From contig OZ029915.1 in assembly GCA_964023275.1 (NCBI GenBank), positions 39,333,238 to 39,397,237 of the forward strand: a stretch of 64,000 nt of DNA, given 5' to 3'. Shown piece by piece: positions 27,971 through 39,265 of the stretch. The position numbers were made by a program, and so were the translations under genes. The DNA comes from Norana najaformis. Its lineage: Eukaryota > Annelida > Clitellata > Crassiclitellata > Hormogastridae. How positions within the stretch are numbered: the stretch's first letter is position 1; every line of letters begins with the position of its first letter. Under the pieces are notes generated by a model. That model made no database searches. It was not told the DNA's origin and worked only from the letters and a program-made list of their open reading frames with translations.

Positions 27971-28049
27971 AAAATTCATATTCATGGTCTTCATCATCAT
28001 ATTCCTTCGGTTATAAGCAGCTAGGCATAGGCCTACATTTATGAAGAGC

Positions 28050-28560
28050 TATACAGAGACGATGACGCAGCCCAATTATCTCTATGGGTCAGAATGCTGG
28101 ACAACGAGACAAAACAGAACGAAAGAATAGCCTACTTACCGTAGATATTAGACGGCTACTGAAAACTGCAGGAATCTCACGACTACAAAAAAAAATCAGA
28201 AATGAAATAAAACAGTTCTTGGATATGCAGAAACCGAACTCCTTTTGCCTATCGATTTGGTTTTGACTGAGCGCCTGTGAATAAGCTGGTCCCAGTGACG
28301 TGGCTTTCGTTGGGCGCTCTAGAAATCTCGAGATTACGATTACGATTACTCTGTATGATAAAGTGGTTCAGCGAAGACATCGATGGTTTGGTCACGTGGA
28401 AAGAATGCCAACTGACAGAATCCCACACAATGCATTACATGCAAAAGAAGCGAAGGAAAGACAAGCAAATGAAGACCACGACTTCGCTGGATAGACAGTA
28501 TAAAGGAGGACATAACGAGACTTTGACTAAAAACGAGAACAGCACTTAACTTGACAAATG
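28050..28560 (+). mobile_element. LINE fragment split by a SINE-like insertion
   Basis: The left part reads LYGSECWTT and then QKKIRNEI (28070-28210). The right part reads QRRHRWFGHVERM and HNALHAKEAKERQ (28365-28470). These are typical C-terminal LINE motifs (YGSE.W, IRNE, RWLGHVLRM) in the right order. Between them, 28232-28350 is a copy of the TTACGA-tailed repeat. Frameshifts in the left part show it is decayed. Confidence 0.72.
28232..28350 (+). mobile_element. TTACGA-tailed SINE-like repeat, copy 1
   Basis: Starts CCGAACTCCTTTTGCCTATC. It continues through GAGCGCCTGTGAATAAGCTG and GGCTTTCGTTGGGCGCT, and ends ATTACGATTACGATTAC. It is inserted within LINE sequence. Confidence 0.82.
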
Positions 28561-28680
28561 ACCGAAACGAATGAGGCTCATTAATTCGCACCTATCGCCA
28601 CCAAAAGGCTGACGTCAGGAAATGATGATAATGATGATGACTATGAAGATGATGAGGAGGAGGAGGACGATGATGATGAT

Positions 28681-28795
28681 AACCTTTTTTGCCTATCGAT
28701 TTTGTTTTGACTGAGCGCCTGTGAATAAGCTGGTCCCCGCGGCGAGGCTTTCGTTGGGCGCTGTAGAAATCTTGGAATTACGAATACGATTACGA
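28681..28795 (+). mobile_element. TTACGA-tailed SINE-like repeat, copy 2
   Basis: Same order of blocks as copy 1 (TTGCCTATCGATTTTGTTTT, GAATAAGCTGGTCCC, GTTGGGCGCTGTAGAAATC, tail GAATACGATTACGA). It is preceded by a GAT/GAG-rich simple tract (28620-28680). Confidence 0.82.
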
Positions 28796-29250
28796 AGAAG
28801 GCGATACGAAGCATTCGGCTACATACTTATTATTCAGTTGCTTATTTAAACCAAGCGCTATAAAAAGTGATGATGCAGCCTTTATTAAAGGGTCTCGGGC
28901 AGATTTTCCAAACGAATCTAGCGTGGCAGACGCAGCCAAACTGATGAGACCCGGAAGAGAAGAGGAATTAGGAAGCAACTGTTGGTGATGCTGAGAAAAC
29001 CTCTATCGTTGGCCTCAGACGATCAATCAGCAGCTGACCACAGCTGCTTCTGCTGCTGCTGGTGGTGCTGCTGCTGCTGGTGCTGCAGCAACATCACTTG
29101 GATGCAGCGTCGCTTCCGCGTGATGTATCTGTGCGTTTCGTGTGCTTCCATGCTCCTCTCGTATTCAAGCGGCTGCAGAGGAAGGGGTATTATGCACAGG
29201 GTATTATGCTAAGCTCACACAGGCGCTTTATGGCTCTTAACATATCGGTG
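28796..29250. other. Repeat-derived DNA, no gene recognised
   Basis: Includes a CTGCTG-rich patch (29044-29090) giving a Cys-rich chance frame. No motif was recognised. Confidence 0.4.
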
Positions 29251-29467
29251 TAAGCTCTCCAAGGGGCCCGCCCATACCCTTCTTCCTCTTATCACTCTTT
29301 CCGCTCCAATCCCAAACATTATCCGCCGTAGCAGCCACGCTGCCACCCGAATCCTTTTGCCTATCGATTTTGTTTTGGCTGAGCGCCTGTGAATAAGCTG
29401 GTCCCAGTGAGATGTGGTTTTCGTTGGGCGCTGTATAAATCTCGGAATTACGATTTCGATTACTAAT
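29251..29467 (+). mobile_element. TTACGA-tailed LINE 3' end, copy 3
   Basis: The tail blocks CTTTTGCCTATCGATTTTG, GCGCCTGTGAATAAGCTG and GTTGGGCGCTGTATAAATC, ending near CGATTTCGATTAC, occupy 29348-29467. The CTCTT/TCC-rich lead-in resembles the 3' UTR before copy 4. Confidence 0.72.
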
Positions 29468-29698
29468 CGTGACTGGGTCCCTTTTTTGCGTCGTTGGGGC
29501 CCCTCGGTGTTTACACCGACTACACCGGTGTTAAAAGCTCCTCTGTAAGCTCCCTATCGTTTTAAGATGGATCATGCACGTGCGGATCCAGGATTTGAAA
29601 ATGGGGTGGGGAAAAGTAATGTGGCGTACGTCCATCGTTACCCATCTGAAACCGCCACAGGGTAATCGATTAAGATTTCCTTATAGGCTAATATGTGA

Positions 29699-29726
29699 CG
29701 CCGGCCAAGAAAAGGGACCACTTGTC
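29699..29726. repeat. Left terminal inverted repeat of the transposon
   Basis: Perfect reverse complement of 33293-33320, starting CGCCGGCC and ending CACTTGTC. Similarity stops abruptly inside the element, as expected of a true TIR. Confidence 0.95.
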
Positions 29727-32175
29727 TCAAATGGACTTATCACCAGTTTCTATAAGCTGATACTATAAGGAAGTCAGGGTAAAAGTTTCAGGCTCATTGG
29801 TCCAAAATTCATGCATCTATTTTCATTTTCACTTTCAACATTGTAAAATATCAATTTTCTGCAAATTGCGTTTGAAAATTGACATACACCTAACTTAAAG
29901 ACTGTTTGCATGTTAGTATTTTTATTTACAGATCTAATTCAGTTATACAAAAACTACAGAAACACCAAATTTCAGCCAAATATGAACAAATTTGAACAAA
30001 TTATGGTTAGTTTCTTGAAGCCGAGCAATGTTAATATTTTACAACTGAAAAGACGCTATGCATTTCTAAAACGTTCAGCTACCGGAATCAATAGATTTTA
30101 TTGGAAGTCACACCTAATCATTATTTTCTTGAGCTCTACGTTTAGGGCACATAAATAATCCGTTTTTGTTTTTTCTGTTAATATGCCCAGTCTCCTTACA
30201 AAATCCACAAGTAGGTGGTGCCCGACGAGCCATCACCAAGGATGCTTCTGACAATGTTTGCAAGTTCTCTAAAGTCCCTACAGTTCTTTCATGATCAGCT
30301 GATGTTGTTTGAGTTATGGCATCATCATAGGGCCTAGGGCAAAGAATATCTTGAGCCTCCTTTGTGCAGAATCTGCGAATATTCTGGAAGAGATATTGCT
30401 TCCTATCAGTGGAAAGTCCCAATGGAAGAATTTCTTCTGGTAGATTAGCCAGTGCTTCTTCCTCAGCATCAAACAGTGTGTGCAGAATTCCCTCATCACC
30501 AAGTTCCTTATGGCAGATAACATGACCTGGTATTTGAGTATCAAACTCAAACTGGCAGAAGGTTTTTAAATCTCTGACTTTCTGAATCCTCAGTTTGTCA
30601 TTGAAATATGAATGCCAATTGTTAACAGGTATGAAAACATTGCCTTGCTCATCTCCAGTAAGAATTGCCTTGTTCAATTTTGTTATTGGAGTGCTTCGTT
30701 CAATGCAGTTCTTCAGTTCAGTGAGGGTGCAAACCTTGCTTAATTGAAACTGACGCTTCAGAAGACCAAATGCCCAATCTGGAGAGAATTTTGTGTGTCC
30801 AACAGGAAGGAAAGAATACGTAATATGACTGTGGAATCCTTTAACAATTCTCCATGCCCAGTACGCAATTACAAAGTTATTCTTATTTTGGCCAATGCAA
30901 TTATCAGCAAAAATGCTAAGATCTGTCTCTCCAAGGCCAAACTCTTCCAAATAATGGTTGATATAGGAAACTACAGAGTCCGAACCCTTTCCAGTTGACA
31001 CGCATTCTGGAATGACATAAGTCATCTGCTGGCTCAATGAATCATTCATTATTCCAAACAATCCAACTTTAAATGGGGTCAAGAAGTAAATATCTCCTGG
31101 TTGCTGAGGATCCTGAGGAATATGAATTTGTTGTGCATAATCAAAACCGATCTGCAGCATTTTTTTGAAAGAGCAGGGATTGTTTCTTCCAAGTTCTTTT
31201 GTAGGGTGATCTTTAATGTTCTGTTGAGACGTAAAACACCCTTTGCCTATAATCAGCTCTGGATATGGTCACAGAATCCAAATGACTACTGATTTTAGCG
31301 GTTCGTTTCTTCTTTTCTTCCTCACTCATGTTTGACATGCTGGCAACTGATGTTATTAGCGAGTGACAAGTTCCACACAAATCAGATCTTGGTCTTTGCA
31401 ACATAAGATTTGGCAGTGCTTCCTTCCATATTTTACGGAATGATTTGCATGACGTTGGTCTTCTTTCGGTCAACTTGCAAGCTTCTGCATACTGTCTGTA
31501 CATACCCTGGACACTGAAATGACTAGGCAATAAAATAAGATCCGGTGACCTGAAAGCTGGAACTCGACCTGGAAGAACCAGTCCGTGGTTTTCTCCAAAT
31601 TTAATCAGAAAGTGAACAACCTCAGAACACTGTTCTTTACTCATAACATGATGCTGTTTCTTTCCTGTGTTGCCATGATAAACAGGAGATAATCCAGCTT
31701 CCTTCAGTCTGCGTTTCAATCTCTTGTACCTCTTTTCACCGATATTATACAGGAAAAAGTAGACAGCTTTGCATACACTTAACCCATCAAACCTAAACAC
31801 TGAATGTGTCATACAACGGTGTGTTTTCTTCTTGCGCGTCCGCAGAACATTCTCACCAGTGGCACAGAAAGATCGCAGCTGACCAACGATTAGATCGTTC
31901 AAAGGATTTTGATGTAGCTCGTTGAAATAATCAAGTTCTGCAATCTGCAACTGATGCTCAAAAACCATACTTGCATTAAGCTGTGTCGTACACATGGATT
32001 TGTTGGGACCATGCTGACACTGACATCCTTTTGTCAAAAATGCTTCAATCTTATTTATATCTGGTAATTGGGCATCAAATGCTTCAGCAATGTATGAAGT
32101 TTTCTCTTCATCCCGGAAGACTGGAACAGGATCTGCATCTGGTTCATCTTGCAGCACTTCTTCGGTTGGACTATT

Positions 32176-32658
32176 CTAAGAAACAAAATGAGGAATAAAA
32201 TCAATGCATGAAAAAAGTTAGAAATTCTTTTATAATTGTTGTCTTCATTCATTCATTCATTCATTCAAGGAATCTATATAGCGCCCCTTCAAGGAGGCCT
32301 GCTCAGAGGCCCTCCCAACCCATTCCTCAGAGTAGGCCCCGCAACAGAAAGGGCACGATGCTGCCCGATGACCTACCGTCTTTAATGTAAATGTAAGTGA
32401 TTGAACCGTCTTAAAATTAAAAGAGACTGACAATGGAAATAAAATTTATGTTAGAAGAAATTGGCCTTTAAGTTCAAGGACGGCAACTGGTTAATCTCAG
32501 TGTAGGAGAATTGCGATTTTGATTTGAAGTGCTGTCGATTGATGCGTGATGCTTTATTACAGCGGCGCTATAGAAGTGCTGAGATTTGATTAGATTAGGT
32601 CAGGGTGAACATTTACTTTCTATTAACATGTAGTTGTATGCTAGCTACTAAAATTTAC
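32176..32658 (-). other. Intron of the transposase-like gene
   Basis: A 483-bp intron containing an ATTC-repeat and a TCTATATAGCGCCCC block (32246-32300). The latter looks like a small repeat insertion and also occurs in variant form near 16600 and 23310. Confidence 0.6.
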
Positions 32659-32841
32659 CTCACTGACTTGTGATTCAGCAGCCGTTTCGACCTCAGAATG
32701 CTCATCACAAGATTCTTCACTGTCACAATCTTTCGCTGTAGTGAAATAATCTTGCAACACATTAGAAACTTCCTCTGTAGATAATTTTAAATTCAACAAA
32801 TTCGCAATTTCTAGAAAAGTTTTGTCAGCGTTGACCGCCAT
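32659..32841 (-). CDS. Transposase-like gene, exon 1
   Basis: MAVNADKTFLEIANLL onward, with a Ser/Asp/Glu-rich end. The donor is GAG/GTAAAT. It joins in phase 0 to exon 2 (NSPTEEVLQDEPDADP), which confirms the intron. Confidence 0.82.
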
Positions 32842-33292
32842 TATTTCCCTTTAAACTTTCGCGTAACGGCCACTTTGCGACCTCGGTATATGTTTGCTAA
32901 GAAAATAGTTCCTCGCTTGAAAATTTGTAATTATAAAAGACGCAAGTTTTATCTGTCTATGAAAATTTACCTAATTCCATTTTTTAAAATTATATTTAAC
33001 AGAAATATTCATTAAAGTTAAAATTAATAAATATGTGATTTATGTAAATCCGAAAATACCGAAGTAGATTCAAACGCTTGGCAACATGCTGGGCGACAAG
33101 TGGGCCATTTTTTACCCTGTCTGTACCCATGTCTTTAACTGCAGATTCTGGTTTTAAAATAGCAGGCGCAGTAATACCAGGTATAGTAAAATGAAGCTGA
33201 AATGCAGACGCATTCATTGGATACAAAAACCGAAATTCTATGAATATTCATGTTCTTAGCTAAAACGGCGTTTTCTAGCTCTTCTAGCAAGC

Positions 33293-33320
33293 GACAAGTG
33301 GTCCCTTTTCTTGGCCGGCG
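33293..33320. repeat. Right terminal inverted repeat of the transposon
   Basis: Perfect reverse complement of 29699-29726. The gene starts about 450 bp inside this end, so it is the 5' (promoter) end of the transposase gene. Confidence 0.95.
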
Positions 33321-33380
33321 TAATATATAGGCTATATATATTTCCTTATGAGATTTCCTCTCTGTGTCTGTCTGTCTGTC

Positions 33381-34194
<814 letters not shown>

Positions 34195-34412
34195 AATATG
34201 CGTGAGGATCCCAGGTTCGCGTCCCGGTCGTGGCGTATTTTAGAGATTTAAATCTCGGGCTAGTACGGTCCGTGTACGGGAACCTTAACTGGCGTGGCAA
34301 CCATTCAAACGGGCAGCGGTGGTGAAGGTTCTCACCCGATAAATTCATTGCAAAATGAGCAGGGTCGAGGCCATACGGTCGCTATATAAAACCCATACAT
34401 TTATATGACTGG
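34195..34412 (+). mobile_element. tRNA-derived-looking SINE
   Basis: Has a B-box-like GGTTCGCGTCC (34214-34224). It also has the GAGCAGGGTCGAGGCCATA plus CGCTATATAAAAC body shared with 3739-3793. The A box is not clear, so pol III origin is inferred. Confidence 0.6.
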
Positions 34413-35193
34413 GGTTCGAACCTCGAATCATGCGTTTAATATTGGTGAAATTCGATGCGTAACACAGCAGGCAGCCATGCACTTCAGCAACAATGGGATG
34501 TGAATTTGTCGACATTTTCTTCATGAATATTTTGTCAGACTTCTTAACACAAAAATATTAATGTTTTCTGTTTGCATCAGTAGCTTTCATGTTATCTCTT
34601 CATCAGTCATTACAGTTAGTTTGACTGTTGCAGTCCTGTGTCTCTAGTAAAAGAGAAGTATATTGGTTATGTTTAAACGATTATCCAACAATTACTGCAC
34701 TATATATTTATCATGTAAATACTGCATCATACATGCAGAGTGAAGCCATAGATGTGGTTGGAGAATATAAATGATGTGATGACTTTCAATGAAGCAGAGT
34801 ATACTTTAGTGTACTGGGTTCATTCCTTGTTATATATTTCCATAAGCTGGTAACTCTGCACTGTTGGGCTTTTACCCAGATCAAGCTTGGCTAGGAGTGC
34901 TTCTCATTATACAAATATAGTAATTCTCAGGTATATTAGATTAAGAACCATGGTTGCTTTGTCGCGTTCTTAGGTTTACTGTACATGCTTAGTGTCGCAT
35001 GCAGTGACAGGAGAAAGTATCTCATCTTGTAAAGCAATCATGACACGCACAAAGAAGCTGTATCTGTGTTCTTTAACGGTGGCCACTAGGTACAAATGAT
35101 GCATAAGAAGTGTAGTGTGGTAATAGTAGTTTAGACAACAATGCAATAAACAGCAGCACTTTGGATGTTTATAACAGGATATCCACATGATAG
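34413..35193. other. Intergenic/intronic DNA, nothing recognised
   Basis: AT-rich; no exon, repeat or RNA gene was recognised. A second GGTTCGAACC word at 34412-34421 is not part of a tRNA fold. Confidence 0.4.
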
Positions 35194-35586
35194 ATGCCTG
35201 TCTACAAACTACCAATCCAGAGGACAGCAAATGTTGATGGCATCTTACATGAAACAAGGTTTGCAAGCATCCAAATTTGGCAAATGGTACAACAACTAAC
35301 AGAAAGAAACAGAGAAAGGACGACTATGGTGCTGTTAGTTCCACACCGCAGGCTTGTCCTGGAAGTTGAGAAAATGGCAAAAAGGTTCACAGTTCAAACA
35401 ACAGGAGTCTTTTTACCCAGAGTGAGAACAGATGTATCGAGAGCTTCCAGTTTAGTTACTAAGCCAATGCAGAAGTACAGTAATATATTGTCAGATGAGA
35501 AAGTGCAAGAACAAATCAGTGTGCATCAGGATCAGCTGAGATATTCAAGAATATCACTGCCTCATCACCTGTCTGCTGTGAATTGA
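35194..35586 (+). CDS. Possible upstream exon(s) of the unrecognised plus-strand gene
   Basis: A 130-codon open frame in which another frame also looks partly coding (NRKKQRKDDYGAVSS near 35300). It may hold a real exon with unresolved borders, or decayed coding sequence. No family was recognised. Confidence 0.3.
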   Translation: MPVYKLPIQRTANVDGILHETRFASIQIWQMVQQLTERNRERTTMVLLVPHRRLVLEVEKMAKRFTVQTTGVFLPRVRTDVSRASSLVTKPMQKYSNILSDEKVQEQISVHQDQLRYSRISLPHHLSAVN

Positions 35587-35634
35587 AGCAAACATCTGTT
35601 CTGCTGACTCCCAATATGCAACATTTTGCCACAG

Positions 35635-37429
35635 CTGGATCCAAAAAAAATGGAAAACCAGATTGAAACTCCACTTACTGCCAAAGAAGTTGTAGAGGGA
35701 GGAACTATTAGTGTGAAGCCTCTTGAAGTAAAGTACCTTAAAAACAATTCATCAGCTGAGAATTCAGTCATACAGCAATTATTTCCTATGGAAGGATGCT
35801 CTACAATGTATGTATAATTTGTTTTATATTTTTATGCATGTGTAAACTTTCTTATGATTGGTTGGCATAGCAGACCTTCAAAACTTTGTGGGTACAGAGG
35901 TTTGAGAGGATTTGAACCATACTTTCCAAAGGATAACTTACAAATTCTGTGTGTCTGTTTGTCTCTAATATGATTTAGTGGTGTCTATAGTGCTCTTATC
36001 ATAATTGCTTAAACCATTAATTGATGGTCATTTCAAGTCAGCGACAGCTGAAATCGTCAAAATCATAATCTGTTGGAGAAACATGTTGGAAATCTGATAA
36101 GCCAGAGATGGGTGTATAACAGAAAAGTGATAATGTATGGAATCTAGATACTGAAGATGGCTCTCATAATGATATTTGCAATTATAAGTTTGGAAAAGGT
36201 ATGGTACTGCTGACTGTGATTCTGATAATGGTGTATAAATTTATAATCTGGATACTGATAACAATGAACTAATGGACAACAATGTCTTATGTTTATTATA
36301 CAGTTTTGGATTCTTGGGTGATGGCACGACACTACAGTATACTTCTGTACCAACTGCTACAATTGTTATACAGACATATAAGCCTGTACTGGAACTGTCA
36401 ACCCACAGCAAAATTGGTCAAGCAACCTTGTTTGGCAATTAAATGAGATGGAATTTAATCTGCAGAATATGATGCTGAGCACAAGTCAAGGTATTTCAGA
36501 ATTTCAGTCTCCAGGAAACGTACCTTCAGATGTAGTTCACAAGATGGTGACGATGATGTTGACAAGAATCAAACTCACGACACTAGTGATGATGCCGACA
36601 TGACTGCCAACCATGACACTAACTCTGGTGCTATCAGTCAAGATGATGATTCCAAGATTCATAATGGTACAGTGGTTGGCTCCTGTTTCAATTTCAACTT
36701 AAAATGGTATTATGATATCCCTTTCATAATTAATACCTCTTTTCTTCTTGTTTTTGTTATTATTATTATTATTGCTATTACTGCTATTACTGTTATTGTT
36801 GCTATTATCAATGATAATTACTGTTATCATTACTAATGGTATTGCTATTGTTAATAGTATACAACTGAGGCAGGAAGGGATGGAGAGAGATCCAGGCAGA
36901 GTAAGGTGGTTAGGGAGGGAGGAAGCAGAGAATATAAGGTAACGTGAATGTTAGCTTGTATTCTGTGATGTGTTAAGATGTATTTTAAGTTTGTTAATTA
37001 AGAAATAACATTTAACCAGTGTTGCGTAATTAGCAGCAGATGCTCTGAGTGGGTTAGGCTTGTTATAATAATATAATTAATGTTTGTTCACTGTTTATTT
37101 AGACATGTTTATTGGAGAAACCATATTTACGCCATTTGCACCATCAGTTAATATGTGAAATGTACATTATGTTATTTATAATGTTTACAGTTCATCTAGA
37201 AAAAGAGAAAGATAACAGCACAAGTTGCAACAGTTGCTCAAAAGTGGAAGCGGGAGTTGCAGCCACAACAAAACCTACAAAGTCACTGAAGCCTACAACA
37301 TCTGTTCCAATAGCAAGTCTAAGTCACAGTCAAAGGATGAGAAATTTCACCAAAAATGCAGAATACAAGCCGAGAGGACATCAAGTAGTCCGAAGGAGAA
37401 AAAGAAGCTGTGAAGAGATATTTTTTTAA
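35635..37429 (+). CDS. Unrecognised spliced gene, last four exons (230 codons)
   Basis: Exons 35635-35811, 36123-36198, 36466-36666 and 37191-37429 have AG acceptors (TTTTGCCACAG, TGTATAACAG, TTTAATCTGCAG, ATGTTTACAG) and GT donors. Each junction keeps one open frame (phases 0, 1, 1), and it ends in TAA. The product is hydrophilic. A first part reads LDPKKMENQIETPLTAKEVV. A mid segment reads YDAEHKSRYFRISVSRKRTF. Then comes an Asp-rich part with DGDDDVDKNQTHDTSDDAD. The basic C-terminus is RGHQVVRRRKRSCEEIFF. Basic clusters suggest a nuclear protein, but no domain is recognised. Real gene versus recently dead copy cannot be settled; four matched phases favour a gene. Confidence 0.55.
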
Positions 37430-39265
37430 TTCCATAAAGAAAATGCAATGCCCTAAAAATTGAGTGCTTGAATGCAAAAGCTTAGGAACCAGCGCTTGCC
37501 AATCGCACATGGAAAAATATAAGATTTTATGTAGATATCCAAATCAACAAATATAAGTCTAAGATGTGCCCTAGGTCTTAGAATTCATGAACTGGTAGCA
37601 TGTTCAAAGTTTTGAGCTGCATAATTGTGCATTTTTGCCACAGCTGAAATGTTTTATTGAAGCCTCTCAGACATGTTGTTATTAATTATTAGCAGACGCC
37701 TTAGTTAAATCTTGTCGCACCTTCTTGTGTGGACAACAGAGCTAAGGAAAATTGCTTTTGATTGACTACCTAGTACATGTACTACAAAACTGTTCTGTGT
37801 GATGTTCTGTGGTGATCAATAAGTCTGATACCATAGGATAGTCATAGGCTTTTCAGCCAGTTATTGTATTACCAGAAAGGTCTTGCTGGCTGTCTGTGTC
37901 AAAATTTGTGTCTACAGTTTGCATAAATTACATTTAGGTATTGTCACAGCAGAGTTCATGTCAGCAACAGAACAAAAGCATTGTTTATGCTTATGGTTTA
38001 GTTTTGAATTTACGAGAAGGTTATTTGAGTGTAAACTGTGTTAATATAAGGTAATTAATTCCAACTGCACGATTTGTTAGCTTGATCATAAAAATGATTA
38101 CTGAATGTGGATTCTGCATTTAATGTCATGTATTTCTGGTGAGTGTGACATAGGGAGTTCATAGTTCATAGGGAGTTCAGGTAGTTCATGTCATATGGTG
38201 GAATGTGGAATATCCAGGTTCAAGTCTCTCCTGAGATGGTCTTTGTGTAGGATAATTTGGCAAGTCCTTAATGTATAGCCTCTTTGGGACCTTCCTTACT
38301 TTCTTCTTACTTCGTTATCAGATGGTAGTGCCATGTAAATATAAGAAAATCAGTTTGGTTATTTATAAGATACAGAATGATGATTCGGAAGGTGTTGCAA
38401 GCTAAAGGCCTTTATTGCAAGGATCGAGCACTTACATTTGAGTCTTCAATAAAGGTATATTTGCTACTTGCTGATTTTGTGACATGGATAATGTAATTTC
38501 AGAGTACTTATGATACTGCCACTAATTTGTGGTATCAGTATGGGTTTTTAATTAATTCCATTTGTTAGGTTGTTTTGTCCCATTAGAAGTAAGGTACTTG
38601 TATCTGTGATCCATTGATGTTCCACATCACAGGACTGAATAATAATCATCAATGATTCACACAACATAATCTTAGATTAACCGAATCAAAATGCTCACTG
38701 GCTTTCAAAGAATTTTTGCTGTGATAAGAGATGCTTCGAGTAGGCAAAATTTTACTTTTATGACAAAGTAGAAGGAGTTTGTAGGTGTAATGTTGGCTGA
38801 GAAGAAATTGCAAGTGAAGCAGCTTTCATCTCTAGAGATAGAGATACTAATACATTCCACATTTAGCAAATCTCAAGTAGTAGTCTTCTGGTTTGAAGAC
38901 CACTTTCATATGTAGAAGAAATTTGTGTAATTTGTCTTATCAAGCATGAATGACTTAAAAGTGCAGAATAACTTTCATGCCAGTTTACTCTTCATGCTAA
39001 CTATAGTACATTGTTATATTCATGTTATGTTCATGCTAACTATAGTCGTTGAAAGGTTCTTTAAGATATTTCTATCTAAGTATTCTAGCAACTCAGTATG
39101 GCTCTAAATAAATTATTATTGATGTTTATGACGGTCTAGTTAAATGTTATTCATATGACTTTCACTGATCTTGATGTGTTTGTTTTATTTACAGCTGTTC
39201 CTTTTAATTCTTTTAATAAAGTTCAGTGAAAAGGATTTTCTTATTGTGCCACTGTAACTGTTATC
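37430..39265. other. AT-rich stretch, probable 3' UTR then intergenic
   Basis: No coding sequence was recognised. An AATAAA at 39213-39218 could serve a long 3' UTR, but this is speculative. Confidence 0.4.

Larger units (their letters stand above)
25562..28050. other. Intergenic DNA rich in AGGCCTA motifs
   Basis: No gene was recognised. The stretch contains many TAGGCCTA/AGGCCTAC words, a (TA)n run (27349-27397) and ATC/GTC trinucleotides (27905-27970). Confidence 0.5.
30114..32841 (-). pseudogene. Transposase-like gene (GQNKN family, probably DUF7869), two exons, one frameshift
   Basis: Exon 1 is 32659-32841 (61 codons, good ATG context, acidic tail). The intron is 32176-32658 (GTAAAT...TTTCTTAG). 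Exon 2 is 32175-30114, ending in TAG. In order, exon 2 shows a Cys/His cluster GCQCQHGPNKSMC, then FRFDGLSVCKAVYFFLYNIG and YHGNTGKKQHHV. Next come a CGTCH pair, DYAQQIHIPQDPQQPGDIYF, GKGSDSV, IFADNCIGQNKNNFVIAYWA and LPVGHTKFSPDWAFGLLKR. The C-terminal finger is CGFCKETGH with a later CP. The DxxxGQNKN and GHTKFxPDxxFG blocks mark a large family of uncharacterised animal proteins, named DUF7869 from memory. The frame shifts by one base near 31204-31250, so this copy encodes two pieces (about 747 codons overall). DDE-like chemistry is inferred, not shown. Confidence 0.83.
29695..33321 (-). mobile_element. DNA transposon with perfect 28-bp TIRs and transposase-like gene
   Basis: Terminal inverted repeats at 29699-29726 and 33293-33320 are perfect over 28 bp (outer end CGCCGGCCAAGAAAAGGGAC). 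They enclose about 3.6 kb with one two-exon minus-strand gene whose product looks like a DDE-type transposase (next entries). TAATAT occurs at 29689-29694 and directly beside the right TIR at 33321-33326. It is a candidate 6-bp target duplication, but four extra bases (GTGA) lie between it and the left TIR. The intact TIRs and single coding lesion suggest a recent insertion. I recall no named superfamily with these ends; assignment is open. Confidence 0.87.

Noticed and set aside
34406-34430. tRNA gene around GGTTCGAACC
   Set aside because: No acceptor stem or anticodon arm could be folded; it is next to a SINE.
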